This document shows positions 37,356 to 45,786 of a stretch of 64,000 nucleotides of DNA, piece by piece. The notes beneath the pieces are model-generated. The model was not told the DNA's origin. It saw only the letters and a program-made list of their open reading frames with translations, and made no database searches. Position 1 is the first letter of the stretch. The number at the start of each line of letters is the position of its first letter. The DNA lies in NCBI GenBank assembly GCA_000504425.1, contig KI632513.1, positions 3,009,276 to 3,073,275 on the forward strand. The letters run 5' to 3'. The stretch comes from Rhodopseudomonas palustris JSC-3b (GTDB lineage Bacteria > Pseudomonadota > Alphaproteobacteria > Rhizobiales > Xanthobacteraceae). A program made the position numbers and the translations under genes.

Positions 37356-37483
37356 TGCGACGAAGCTTAGCCGAATTGAGCGGGCCCCGACCAGGGTCGG
37401 CGCGATCCGGCATCCGGTGCAGCGCCTAACGGCGACATGGCACGCGGACCATGGGCAATGGCGGGGCATTGGAGACTGGGATC

Positions 37484-38608
37484 ATGACTTCATTCAATTC
37501 TATTCGCGCGCTGGCGATCGCCGCGCTCGCCAGTGCCGCGGCGCTGGCGTTCGCGGCTCCGGCATCGGCCAAGCCCACCGTGGAAGTGGCATTCGTGCTC
37601 GACACCACCGGCTCGATGAGCGCGCTGATCGAAGGCGCCAAGCGCAAGATCTGGTCGATCGCCACGACCATCGTTGACCAGAACCCCGATGCCGACATCA
37701 AGATCGGCCTGATCGCCTATCGCGACATTGGCGATGACTACGTGACTCGCACCTTTGCGCTGACCACCGACATTCAAGACCTGTACGCCAATCTATTGGA
37801 GACCAAGGCGCGCGGCGGCGGCGACTGGCCGGAAAGCGTCAATGAAGCGCTCGATGTCGCCGTTAACAAGCTGCAATGGAGCGAGGGCAAGGATAGCAGC
37901 CGCATCATCTTCCTGGTTGGCGATGCGCCGCCGCATATGGACTACGCGCAGGACACCAAGTTTCCCAAAACCCTGGCGGTGGCGCGGCAGAAGGACATTG
38001 TCGTCAACGCCGTACAAGCCGGCGACGCGCGCGACACCGCGCAGGTTTGGCACGAAATCGCCGATCGCGGCGGCGGCCGCTACATCCCGATCCCGCAGGA
38101 CGGCGGCCAGGTGGTGGTCATCGAAACGCCCTATGACGATGAGATCATCATTCTGCAAAAGGAGATCAACGGCACCGTGCTGCCCTATGGGCCGCCGGCT
38201 TTGCAGCGCCGCACCGAAGGCAAGGCGCGGCAATTGTCCGAAGTCGCCGCGGCGGCGCCGGCGTCGGCATCCGACATGGCGAGCTACATCAACAAGCGCG
38301 CCAAGGTCGCCTCCGAAGCGGTGACCGGCGGCGGCGATCTGGTCGGCGATGTTGCCGCCGGTCGTACCAAGCTCGATGCCGTCAAGGACGACGAACTGCC
38401 GGATAGTTTGCGCAAGCTCGACGCGCAGCAGCGCGCCAGCGAGATCGAGACCCGGCTCAAAACCCGCAAGGCGCTCAACGATAAGCTCGCGGCGCTGGTG
38501 ATGAAGCGCGACCAATATGTCGACGCCCATCGCGACAAATCGGCGCCGCCAGCCTCGTCATTCGACCGCAGCGTCGCGGACACGCTGAAGGCGCAGATCA
38601 AGCGGTAA
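37484..38608 (+). CDS. Secreted von Willebrand factor type A domain protein
   Basis: A 374-residue exported protein. A signal peptide (1-26, ending APASA) is followed by a VWA domain with MIDAS motif FVLDTTGSMSALIEGAKRKI, the second-site Thr region and VGDAPPHMDYAQDTKFPKTL. The C-terminal 120 residues are Ala/Lys-rich and probably helical (LRKLDAQQRASEIETRLKTR). ATG at 37484 follows GGAG. It likely binds another protein or ligand through a metal; partner unknown. Confidence 0.85.
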   Translation: MTSFNSIRALAIAALASAAALAFAAPASAKPTVEVAFVLDTTGSMSALIEGAKRKIWSIATTIVDQNPDADIKIGLIAYRDIGDDYVTRTFALTTDIQDLYANLLETKARGGGDWPESVNEALDVAVNKLQWSEGKDSSRIIFLVGDAPPHMDYAQDTKFPKTLAVARQKDIVVNAVQAGDARDTAQVWHEIADRGGGRYIPIPQDGGQVVVIETPYDDEIIILQKEINGTVLPYGPPALQRRTEGKARQLSEVAAAAPASASDMASYINKRAKVASEAVTGGGDLVGDVAAGRTKLDAVKDDELPDSLRKLDAQQRASEIETRLKTRKALNDKLAALVMKRDQYVDAHRDKSAPPASSFDRSVADTLKAQIKR

Positions 38609-38688
38609 CGCCAGCCGGCCGTCATGCCCTCGCAATCCGCTGCTGCAATTTTTCTTGGCGGACCGTGAAAAATCGGCAAAGTGCGGGC

Positions 38689-39360
38689 ATGACAGAGCAA
38701 AACGAAGCGACCAATGCCAAGGCTGGGGCGGCGATCATTCCGGTGACGCCGTTCCAGCAGAACTGCATGCTGCTGTGGTGCGAGACCACCCGCAAGGCGG
38801 TGGTGATCGATCCCGGCGGCGATGTCGCGGCGATCCGCGCCGCGATCGATCAGGCCGGGGTCACCGTGGAAAAGATCTGGCTGACCCACGGGCATGTCGA
38901 CCATGTCGGCGGCGCCGATGAACTGCGCGAACAGCTCGGCGTGCCGGTCGAAGGCCCGCATATCGGCGACCAATTTCTGCTTGAGCATGTGGTGGAGAGC
39001 GGCCGCGGCTTTGGCATCACCGGCGTGCGCAACGTCACGCCCGATCGCTGGCTTGACGACGGCGAACAGCTCACGGTCGGCGAGCTCCGTTTTCAGGTAC
39101 TGCATTGCCCGGGCCATTCGCCGGGCAGCGTGGTGTATTTTAGCGACGCGATGCGCTTTGCCATTGTTGGCGACGTGCTGTTCGCCGGCTCGGTCGGCCG
39201 CACCGATCTGCCGGGTGGCAATCATCGCACCTTGATCAGGTCGATCATGGATAAGCTGATGCCGCTTGGCGACGATGTCGGCTTCATCAGCGGCCACGGG
39301 CCGGGCTCGACCTTCGGCCAGGAGCGCGTCAGCAACCCGTTCCTGAATGGCGAGATGTAG
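38689..39360 (+). CDS. MBL-fold metallo-hydrolase (glyoxalase II-like)
   Basis: A cytoplasmic 223-residue metallo-beta-lactamase-fold hydrolase of the GloB/YcbL type. Metal motif HxHxDH is WLTHGHVDHVGGADEL; the further ligands are in VLHCPGHSPGSVVYF, FAIVGDVLFAGSVGRTDLPG and FISGHGPGSTFGQE. ATG at 38689 precedes MTEQNEATNAKAG. The substrate is probably a thioester but cannot be read from sequence. Confidence 0.9.
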   Translation: MTEQNEATNAKAGAAIIPVTPFQQNCMLLWCETTRKAVVIDPGGDVAAIRAAIDQAGVTVEKIWLTHGHVDHVGGADELREQLGVPVEGPHIGDQFLLEHVVESGRGFGITGVRNVTPDRWLDDGEQLTVGELRFQVLHCPGHSPGSVVYFSDAMRFAIVGDVLFAGSVGRTDLPGGNHRTLIRSIMDKLMPLGDDVGFISGHGPGSTFGQERVSNPFLNGEM

Positions 39361-39386
39361 CGCGCTGATCTTGGTAGCAGCTTCAT

Positions 39387-39475
39387 CGTGATGGCCGGGC
39401 TTGTCCCGGCCATTGACGTTTTTGTCGTAAGCCCAACACGTGGATGCCCGGGATAAGCCCGGGCATCACGCATTA
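39387..39475. repeat. Family A intergenic palindromic repeat (copy 3)
   Basis: Inverted arms GTGATGGCCGGGCTTGTCCC and CGTGGATGCCCGGGATAAGC, GCCCGGGCATCACG. It separates convergent MBL and DUF1236 genes. Confidence 0.85.
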
Positions 39476-39494
39476 CGTTTGATGGACCGAGAGA

Positions 39495-39911
39495 TCACTC
39501 GACAATATCGACCACGCGCCGGGTACGCGGATCAACCAGCACCGTGCGGTTGTTGACCACCGTGTAGCGATAATTGCGCGCGCCGTATTCGTCCGGGATT
39601 TCATAGAAGGTCACGCCCTCGGCGGGCAGCACCGTGCCGACCCTGACCTCGTCGCGATAGCGGAACGACGGATGGCGCTGCTCGACCGCATAGGCGCGGA
39701 AGCGCGGCCGCTCATCAACGCCAAGCACACCGGCGACGCCACCGACCACACCACCGATGGTGCCGCCAACCACCGCGCCGAGCGGCCCCGCCGCCTCGCC
39801 GCCTTCGCGCGCGCCGCGCTCAATGCCGCCGGGAACGCCTTGCGCCGCGGCCAGCGTCGGAATCATCAGCGCTGCAATCACAGCGCCAGTACCGAGCCAT
39901 CGTCGAATCAT
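39495..39911 (-). CDS. Small secreted DUF1236-type protein
   Basis: A 138-residue protein with signal peptide (1-23, ending LAAAQ) and a glycine-zipper-like stretch (GPLGAVVGGTIGGVVGGVAG). The C-terminal domain VGTVLPAEGVTFYEIPDEYG, YRYTVVNNRTVLVDPRTRRV matches the DUF1236 pattern of Bradyrhizobiaceae. Function is unknown; a periplasmic or outer-membrane-associated role is inferred. Confidence 0.82.
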   Translation of the reverse strand: MIRRWLGTGAVIAALMIPTLAAAQGVPGGIERGAREGGEAAGPLGAVVGGTIGGVVGGVAGVLGVDERPRFRAYAVEQRHPSFRYRDEVRVGTVLPAEGVTFYEIPDEYGARNYRYTVVNNRTVLVDPRTRRVVDIVE

Positions 39912-40048
39912 GGGAACTCCTCAGTCTGTTGAAACGGACCTTGGACAACCCGTCGCAGCAGCTCATGTTCCGCAGCGAAACGCAGAAGCTGGTGATAGGA
40001 ACCACATGTGTCAGACGTGAATGCGGGCATCCACGTCACCATGCAATT

Positions 40049-40185
40049 GATACCAACCACTCCGCATGTCATGGCCGGGCTCCGTCCCGGCCATCCACGT
40101 CTTTAATCTTGCAAGCGCGTTCAAGACGTGGATGGCCGCGGCAAGCGCGGGCATGACGTGATGAAGTTGGTACCAATCGAGGCGT
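40049..40185. repeat. Family A intergenic palindromic repeat (copy 4)
   Basis: TTGATACCAACCACTCCGCA and TTGGTACCAATC at the outer ends flank GTCATGGCCGGGCTCCGTCC and GACGTGGATGGCCGCGGCAA, GCGCGGGCATGACG. The outer TTGGTATCAA-like arms are shared with copy 2. Confidence 0.85.
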
Positions 40186-40187
40186 GA

Positions 40188-41327
40188 TTACTTGATCAAT
40201 CCGGCCGCGGTCAGCGCCTTGGTGATCACCGCCGCGACATCGATGCCGCGCCGGCCAGCACCGCACTGCGCGAACTGATCGTCCGGCGCCGATTGCGAGG
40301 TGGTGCTGGCTCGCTGCTGCTTGCGCACAGGTTCTGCGTCGGCGGCAAGATGAATACGCCCGGTCAGGCCGAAGAACTTGGCAATGTGATAGGACGACGC
40401 AATGCCGGCTTCGAGCAGAAACGGCCCGGGCGTGCCAAAGCGCTCGCCGGTATCGGCGACGCCAAGCGGCGTGCCATGCGCCATGCCGGCGATGGTGTAG
40501 GACTCCACCACCACCGTGCCATCACCATCGAGCCATTGCCGGCGCGCTTGGCCATCGACCGTTCCGTCCACGCTCGGCGCGGCCGGCACGCCATGCAGAT
40601 CGAGCCATTGCAGCGCCAGCTGACTGGCATTGCCGGGATGCACGGTGCGATCGGCGCTGCCGTGCCACACCGATAATCGCGGCCACGGCCCCTGATGATG
40701 CGAGGCATGACGGACCCGGTCGCCCAGCTCCTGGCCGCTATGGGTCGCCGGACTCATCATGGCATGCAGCGCCTGCCGGACATTATGCGCGACGCCGTAA
40801 GGCAGGCCGGCGATCACCGCGCCGGCGGAAAACACGTCAGGATAGGTGGCGAGTAGCACCGCGCTCATCGCGCCGCCCGCCGACAAGCCCGTGATGAAGA
40901 TGCGCTTGCGATCGAGCTTATGGGCGCGAACCATCTGTTCGACCATTGCCCGGATCGAGGCCGCTTCGCCATGGCCGCGCCGGATATCCTCCGGGCTGAA
41001 CCAGTTGAAACAGCCTTGCGGATTGTTGGACTTCTGCTGTTCCGGCATCAGCAGCGCAAAGCCATAGCGGCGCGCCAGCGTCGACCAGCCGGCACCGAAC
41101 TCATAGCCGGCCGCGCTCTGGCCGCAGCCATGCAGCACCACCACCAGCGGCGCTTGCGCCGCCAAGCCGGGCGGCGCGTAGCTCCACATGCGCAACGCGC
41201 CGGGATTGCTGCCGAATGCGGTGGTCTCAACTAGCGGGCTATCGACCGGAACTTGCGGCCCAATGCCATGGGCCATTCGGCTGGTTTTGAGCCGGCGAAG
41301 AAACTCGATCTGGCTGGCGAGGGACAC
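40188..41327 (-). CDS. PHB-depolymerase-family esterase (LpqC-like)
   Basis: An alpha/beta-hydrolase of 379 residues. The oxyanion block is PLVVVLHGCGQSAAGYEFGA, the nucleophile elbow G-x-S-x-G is IFITGLSAGGAMSAVLLATY, and LSVWHGSADRTVHPGNASQL holds the Asp region. GTG at 41327 is preceded by AAGGAG with 5-base spacing, which decides the start; an ATG-containing frame extends further without homology. No signal peptide is seen at this start. The C-terminus is Ser/Arg-rich. Family members cleave PHB or feruloyl and other esters; substrate unknown. Confidence 0.86.
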   Translation of the reverse strand: MSLASQIEFLRRLKTSRMAHGIGPQVPVDSPLVETTAFGSNPGALRMWSYAPPGLAAQAPLVVVLHGCGQSAAGYEFGAGWSTLARRYGFALLMPEQQKSNNPQGCFNWFSPEDIRRGHGEAASIRAMVEQMVRAHKLDRKRIFITGLSAGGAMSAVLLATYPDVFSAGAVIAGLPYGVAHNVRQALHAMMSPATHSGQELGDRVRHASHHQGPWPRLSVWHGSADRTVHPGNASQLALQWLDLHGVPAAPSVDGTVDGQARRQWLDGDGTVVVESYTIAGMAHGTPLGVADTGERFGTPGPFLLEAGIASSYHIAKFFGLTGRIHLAADAEPVRKQQRASTTSQSAPDDQFAQCGAGRRGIDVAAVITKALTAAGLIK

Positions 41328-41542
41328 GGCGGCTCCTTGACGGCAAACGGCGTCGTCCCCTGATATGGTTGCTGCAATGCAATATGAAAGGGCGCGCCAC
41401 ACTATGAACGCATCAATCGCGCGGCCCGGCAAGTTCCGTCGCGTGCGTTCGCTTGACGCAAACCATAGCGCATCGATCCGCGGCACAGCCGGAGCAACGG
41501 CCGTGCCGCTTACCGATCAATCAACGACGCGCGGCGAACAGC

Positions 41543-41860
41543 TCAATCGCAGCCGCGGCTGCGCTCCAGCCATTTGATCTCCTCAATGCGCGACCGGATA
41601 TGACGCGGCAGCGGCACCGCCGCCTGATCGTCATACATGCAGCCGGCATTGCCGAAGAACGAGATCGCCCGCGCGGTCTTGAAGCAATAACCGGCGTCCT
41701 TGTAGTAGCCGTTGCGTTCGACCCACAGATCCTGACAGCTCTGTGCCTGCGCCAGCGACGCGAACATGGTCGCGGCCGCCAACGCCGAACTTACGGCGAT
41801 GAGCACCCGGCCAACACGGCGCGGCGTGGCTTGATGGTTCGACGACGTTACTCCGGTCAT
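41543..41860 (-). CDS. Small secreted YARHG-type protein
   Basis: About 105 residues with a signal peptide (hydrophobic VGRVLIAVSSALAAATMFAS, cleavage after AQA). The mature part is SCQDLWVERNGYYKDAGYCF followed by KTARAISFFGNAGCMYDD, a YARHG-like domain with four conserved Cys. ATG at 41860 has AGGGCG 7 bases upstream; in-frame starts at 41875 and 41887 are alternatives. Function unknown. Confidence 0.8.
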   Translation of the reverse strand: MTGVTSSNHQATPRRVGRVLIAVSSALAAATMFASLAQAQSCQDLWVERNGYYKDAGYCFKTARAISFFGNAGCMYDDQAAVPLPRHIRSRIEEIKWLERSRGCD

Positions 41861-41883
41861 GGCTGTCGCCCTCATCTGATCAT

Positions 41884-42324
41884 TCAATCATTGTAGTAAT
41901 AACGCTGCTGACGATAGTAACGGCGCTCGCGGCGCGCCTGATCGCGCGCGGCCTGTTCGGCGGCGATGCCCATCATGGTGCCGACGATACCGGCGGCCAC
42001 CGCTGCACCGGCATTGCCGCCACCGCCATGATGATGGTGATAACCACCGCCACCGCCGTGGTAACGGCCGCCGCCATGCACCCGCGGACCACCGCCACCA
42101 TAGCGCGGACCACCACCATGCACGCCGCCGCCCCGATGCCCGCCGCCATGCCGGTACTGCACCTGCTGCAGCGGCAGCACGCCCTCGATGGCCAGAGACC
42201 GATCTGCGGCCTGCAGTGCAGCGGCGCTGGCGCCCAGCGACGCGGCAGCAGCCCGGTCCGCCGCAAAGGACAGGCACGCGCCTGCCAACAGCAGCCCGGC
42301 TGCGAAACAACGAAACGACGACAT
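41884..42324 (-). CDS. Small secreted Gly/His-rich protein
   Basis: A 146-residue exported protein: signal peptide 1-27, then a Gly/His/Tyr low-complexity stretch (HGGGHRGGGVHGGG, YHGGGGGYHHHHGGGG). It then has a glycine-zipper-like helix (GAAVAAGIVGTMMGIAAEQA) and an Arg/Tyr tail (RRERRYYRQQRYYYND). ATG at 42324 follows a GGGGG RBS with 7-base spacing. The His runs could bind metals such as Ni, Cu or Zn, which is inference. It lies 23 bases before the YARHG-type gene. Confidence 0.78.
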   Translation of the reverse strand: MSSFRCFAAGLLLAGACLSFAADRAAAASLGASAAALQAADRSLAIEGVLPLQQVQYRHGGGHRGGGVHGGGPRYGGGGPRVHGGGRYHGGGGGYHHHHGGGGNAGAAVAAGIVGTMMGIAAEQAARDQARRERRYYRQQRYYYND

Positions 42325-42564
42325 CAAATACCCCCTTCAATAAGCCGCTTGCCGATACCGGCCCGCGCGACTCTGCGCGTACGCGACGCTGGCATCCTCA
42401 AGCCGCGCCGCGCCCGCAAGCGTTGATCTGTGACAACTCCGTTCGCGCCATGCGCGGCCAACGGCTTGCACTCGCAAGACCAGCATCTATCTCTATCGTG
42501 CAGGGATTGCCTCGCCTGCCCCCTCCTCCGCCTGCTCCCACGCACGCAACACGGACTGGTTCGA

Positions 42565-43026
42565 ATGTATGATGTCTTGAAAGCTCTCCACGTGATCGGT
42601 GTCGTGCTGCTGGTCGGCAATGTGACGATCACCGCTTACTGGAAGGTGCTGGCCGATCGCACCAACGACCCGAAGATCGTGGCGCACGCCCAACGCGGCG
42701 TGAATGTCGCCGACTGGATCTTCACGCTGGCCGGGATCGCGCTGGTGATGATCGGCGGTTATGGCGCAGCCTGGGTCAAGGGATTGCCGTTGTTTGATTC
42801 GATCTGGCTGGTGGGCGGCCAGATTCTGTTCGTGGTGTCCGGCATGATGTGGCTCGGCATCCTCGTGCCGCTGCAAATCCGCCAGGGCCGCGCCGCGCGG
42901 CTGTTCGCCAACGCCGAGCGCATCCCGATGGACTATCTGCGCGACGCGCAGCGCTGGCTGGTGTGGGGCATCATCGCCACCCTGCCGCTGGTCGCCGCCA
43001 CCGTGCTGATGGTGCTGAAACCGTAA
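42565..43026 (+). CDS. DUF2269 integral membrane protein
   Basis: A 153-residue protein with four membrane helices, starting MYDVLKALHVIGVVLLVGNV. It shows the DUF2269 pattern with conserved His in the first helix, TAYWKVLADRTNDPKIVAHA and a C-terminal helix LVWGIIATLPLVAATVLMVL. Relatives resemble CopD-like membrane proteins. Function unknown. It is convergent with the FUSC gene, with 3 bases between stops. Confidence 0.85.
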   Translation: MYDVLKALHVIGVVLLVGNVTITAYWKVLADRTNDPKIVAHAQRGVNVADWIFTLAGIALVMIGGYGAAWVKGLPLFDSIWLVGGQILFVVSGMMWLGILVPLQIRQGRAARLFANAERIPMDYLRDAQRWLVWGIIATLPLVAATVLMVLKP

Positions 43027-43029
43027 AGC

Positions 43030-44157
43030 TCAGTCGGCGGCGGGTGCTGCATCCGCCGCCGGCTTCGACGGCACGCGCTCATTGAGGCGCATCGCCAGAT
43101 CGCGGAAATTGCGCTGCAATTGCTCCAGCGCGAAACCAAGCGCGAAAAACTGTTCGATCTGCTCGCCGGACAACGCCCGGGTCAGACCTTCGCGGCGCAC
43201 GGCGGCCACTTCATCGGTATAGTCAGTGAGCGCCTGCTGCATCGGCTGCAGCGGCGGAGCGTGCCTGCGGCTGCGCAGCGCCTCGGCCGAGGTCCGAAGA
43301 TAGTCCGTCGCGGCGACGCCGACCCGCTTGAGGGCGCCGCCGAGCCTTTGCTGCATCACATCGGGCAGCGGCGCGCCGGCGGCGCGGCCGATCATCACCA
43401 GATCGTGACGCAGCCGCAGCAGCGTGCGCAGCAGCGGCGCGGCGTCGAGACCGGGCGACAGCCCGACCGCTCGCTCGCTTTCCGCTTCGCCGGCCACTTC
43501 GCCGAGTTTCACCAGCGATTCGCCGATGCCGTCCTGCAGGCGGTGCAGCGCGTCGTTGTCGAGGCCGCGCGTCAGCCCCGCCAGCAACTCGCGTAGCGCA
43601 TCGGCCATCAATTCCAGGCTGCGCGCCGCGCAGCCGATCGCCATGCCCATCGCGCGCGACGGCAGCACGAAGAACGACACCACCAGCCCGGTGATGGCAC
43701 CAACCCCGACTTCCAGCACGCGGTCGATCGCCGAATCGATCGGCTGCACCTCGGTCATGGTCGGCACCAGCAGCACGATGATCGCCGTGACCGTGGCGAC
43801 ATGCAGACGCGGATTGAACGCCGCAAGCAGCGCCAGCGGCGCCACCACCACCGCCAGCAAAGCCAGCAGTTCAAACTCGTTGCCATGCGGCACGAAGATC
43901 GTGACCACACCGCCATAGATCACGCCGCCGATCGTGCCGACCAGATAATCGAGCGCGGTGCGCAGCGAGCGGCCGACGCTGAGTTGCGTGACGATGATCG
44001 CCGTCAGCACCGCCCATAGCGGCAGATGCAGATGCGACAGCTGGGCGGCCGCGAAGGCCAGCAACGCGGCGAGCGTGACGCGCAGCGCAAGCCCGAGTTG
44101 CGGACGGCGCGACTTCAGTTGCTTGACGAGCAGGGAACGCAGCTTCGGCATTGGCAT
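43030..44157 (-). CDS. FUSC-family membrane protein (aromatic-acid exporter-like)
   Basis: A 375-residue inner-membrane protein with about six N-terminal helices (residues 20-185; VTLAALLAFAAAQLSHLHLP, LWAVLTAIIVTQLSVGRSLR, typical of FUSC/YccS). A cytosolic helical domain ending EQLQRNFRDLAMRLNERVPS follows. Family members (AaeB-like) export small organic acids. It lacks an adjacent membrane-fusion gene, so export across both membranes is not supported by context. Start ATG at 44157 (MPMPKLRSLL). Confidence 0.85.
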   Translation of the reverse strand: MPMPKLRSLLVKQLKSRRPQLGLALRVTLAALLAFAAAQLSHLHLPLWAVLTAIIVTQLSVGRSLRTALDYLVGTIGGVIYGGVVTIFVPHGNEFELLALLAVVVAPLALLAAFNPRLHVATVTAIIVLLVPTMTEVQPIDSAIDRVLEVGVGAITGLVVSFFVLPSRAMGMAIGCAARSLELMADALRELLAGLTRGLDNDALHRLQDGIGESLVKLGEVAGEAESERAVGLSPGLDAAPLLRTLLRLRHDLVMIGRAAGAPLPDVMQQRLGGALKRVGVAATDYLRTSAEALRSRRHAPPLQPMQQALTDYTDEVAAVRREGLTRALSGEQIEQFFALGFALEQLQRNFRDLAMRLNERVPSKPAADAAPAAD

Positions 44158-44319
44158 CGATTCGGCATTGGCTCCGGTTGCAGCCAGGGCGGCGCCCCGG
44201 CGAGAGACGGCCACAGACCACAGAGAATGGCGCCATGCAAATCACGCGCCCTGCCAGCGCTTGAACGGCGTGGGGCCGCCGCCTAACGTGCCGCAAATTT
44301 CCCGAACTTGGAATGCGAT

Positions 44320-45687
44320 ATGGCTGATGAAACCGCGACGCTTGCTGCCTATGTCAGCGCACTCGATCACGACGACATTCCGGCCGAGGTGCGCACGCGG
44401 GCCAAGCTGCTGACGCTCGATTTCCTCGGCAGTGCGATTCGCGCGCGCCGCGATGCCGAATCGACGCCGTCGCTGTTGCAGATGCTGAGCTCGCTGTCGC
44501 TCGATGGCAGCGGCCCGGCCACGGTGTTCGGCGACGAACGCGGCTGGACCCCGGCGATCGCGGCACTGCTGAACGGCGCGCTCGGCCATTCGCTCGATTT
44601 CGACGACACCCATGCCGATTCGTCGCTGCATCCATCGGCGCCGGTGGTGCCCGCGGCATTCGCGATCGGCGAACTGATCGGCGCTTCGGGACGCGAGGTG
44701 CTGACGGCGATCATCGCCGGCTATGAAGTGTGCTGCCGGCTCGGCAATGCGCTCGACCCGACCTCGCATTACGCACGCGGCTTCCACCCGACCGCGACCG
44801 CGGGTGCTTATGGCGCCGCCGCAGCAGCAGCCAAGCTGCTCAAGCTCAGCCCGGAGCGGATTGTGGCGGCGTTCGGCGTGTCCGGCAGCCAGGCGGCGGG
44901 CTCGCTGCAATTCTTGGTCAATGGCGCCTGGAACAAGCGCTATCAGGTCGGCGCGGCAGCGATGAACGGCGTGATCGCGGCGACGCTGGCGAGCCACGGC
45001 TTTGTCGGCGCCGTGCAATCGATCGAAGGCATTCATGGCCTATTGGTCGGCTACACCGACACGCCCCATCATGACAAAGCGATCGCCGATCTCGGCACGG
45101 TCTATGAGACCATGAAGATCGGCATCAAGCCCTATCCGAGCTGCCGCTATACGCACGCCGCGATCGACGCGCTGATCGCGTTGCGCCGCGAGCACGGCCT
45201 AACGCCCGATCAGATCCGCAGCGTCGAAATCGGCCTGCACCGCAACGGCATCACGCTGACCGGCGATGCCAGCACCAAGCGCCATCCGAAAAGCATCGTG
45301 GCCGGTCAGTTCTCGATGTACTTCACCGGCGCGCTAGCGCTGGCGCAAGGCAGCTTTGGCTGGGACGATTACGCGCGGCTTGGCGATACCGAGATCGACG
45401 CGCTCGCCGATCGTTTCGAGGTGGTGCAGGACACGCGGCTCGAAGGCCGCACCCATCCGTTCGGCGGCCGGGTGACGATCCGCACCGACCAGGGCGTGCT
45501 GGAGCGGATCAACGACGATCCGTCGGGCGAGCCGTGCTCATTCCCGAGCGCGGACGCCATGACTGGCAAATTCCTGCAGCTCGCCCAGCCGGTGCTTGGC
45601 GACGGCGCGCAGCGCTTTGCCGATGCGCTGCTGACGCTCGAACAATTCGAGCGCATCGACGGCGTCGCCCGGCTCGGGCGGCTCTAA
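44320..45687 (+). CDS. MmgE/PrpD family protein
   Basis: A 455-residue enzyme of the 2-methylcitrate dehydratase/iminodisuccinate epimerase fold. Motifs: LTLDFLGSAIRARRDAESTP, LNGALGHSLDFDDTHADSSL and HPSAPVVPAAFAIGEL near the N-terminus, then GFHPTATAGAYGAAAAAAKL and GIKPYPSCRYTHAAIDALIA. ATG at 44320 (MADETATLAAYVS). No prpB/prpC genes are nearby, so a methylcitrate role is unlikely from context; the substrate is unknown. Confidence 0.9.
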   Translation: MADETATLAAYVSALDHDDIPAEVRTRAKLLTLDFLGSAIRARRDAESTPSLLQMLSSLSLDGSGPATVFGDERGWTPAIAALLNGALGHSLDFDDTHADSSLHPSAPVVPAAFAIGELIGASGREVLTAIIAGYEVCCRLGNALDPTSHYARGFHPTATAGAYGAAAAAAKLLKLSPERIVAAFGVSGSQAAGSLQFLVNGAWNKRYQVGAAAMNGVIAATLASHGFVGAVQSIEGIHGLLVGYTDTPHHDKAIADLGTVYETMKIGIKPYPSCRYTHAAIDALIALRREHGLTPDQIRSVEIGLHRNGITLTGDASTKRHPKSIVAGQFSMYFTGALALAQGSFGWDDYARLGDTEIDALADRFEVVQDTRLEGRTHPFGGRVTIRTDQGVLERINDDPSGEPCSFPSADAMTGKFLQLAQPVLGDGAQRFADALLTLEQFERIDGVARLGRL

Positions 45688-45734
45688 CAGCAGCGGCCCC
45701 AATGTGACTCCCCGTCTAAGCAGCGCTGCAAGTG

Positions 45735-45776
45735 CAAAGACGTAGATGGCCGGGACGATGCCCGGCCATGACGCAG
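45735..45776. repeat. Family A palindromic repeat, half copy (copy 5)
   Basis: Only the right half remains: AAAGACGTAGATGGCCGGGA, CGATGCCCGGCCATGACGC. It lies between convergent genes. Confidence 0.75.
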
Positions 45777-45786
45777 GCTGCGGCGC

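Noticed and set aside
37356-37483. LexA box in front of mmcB
   Set aside because: No GTTC-N7-GTTC or GAAC-N7-GAAC pattern was seen on either strand.
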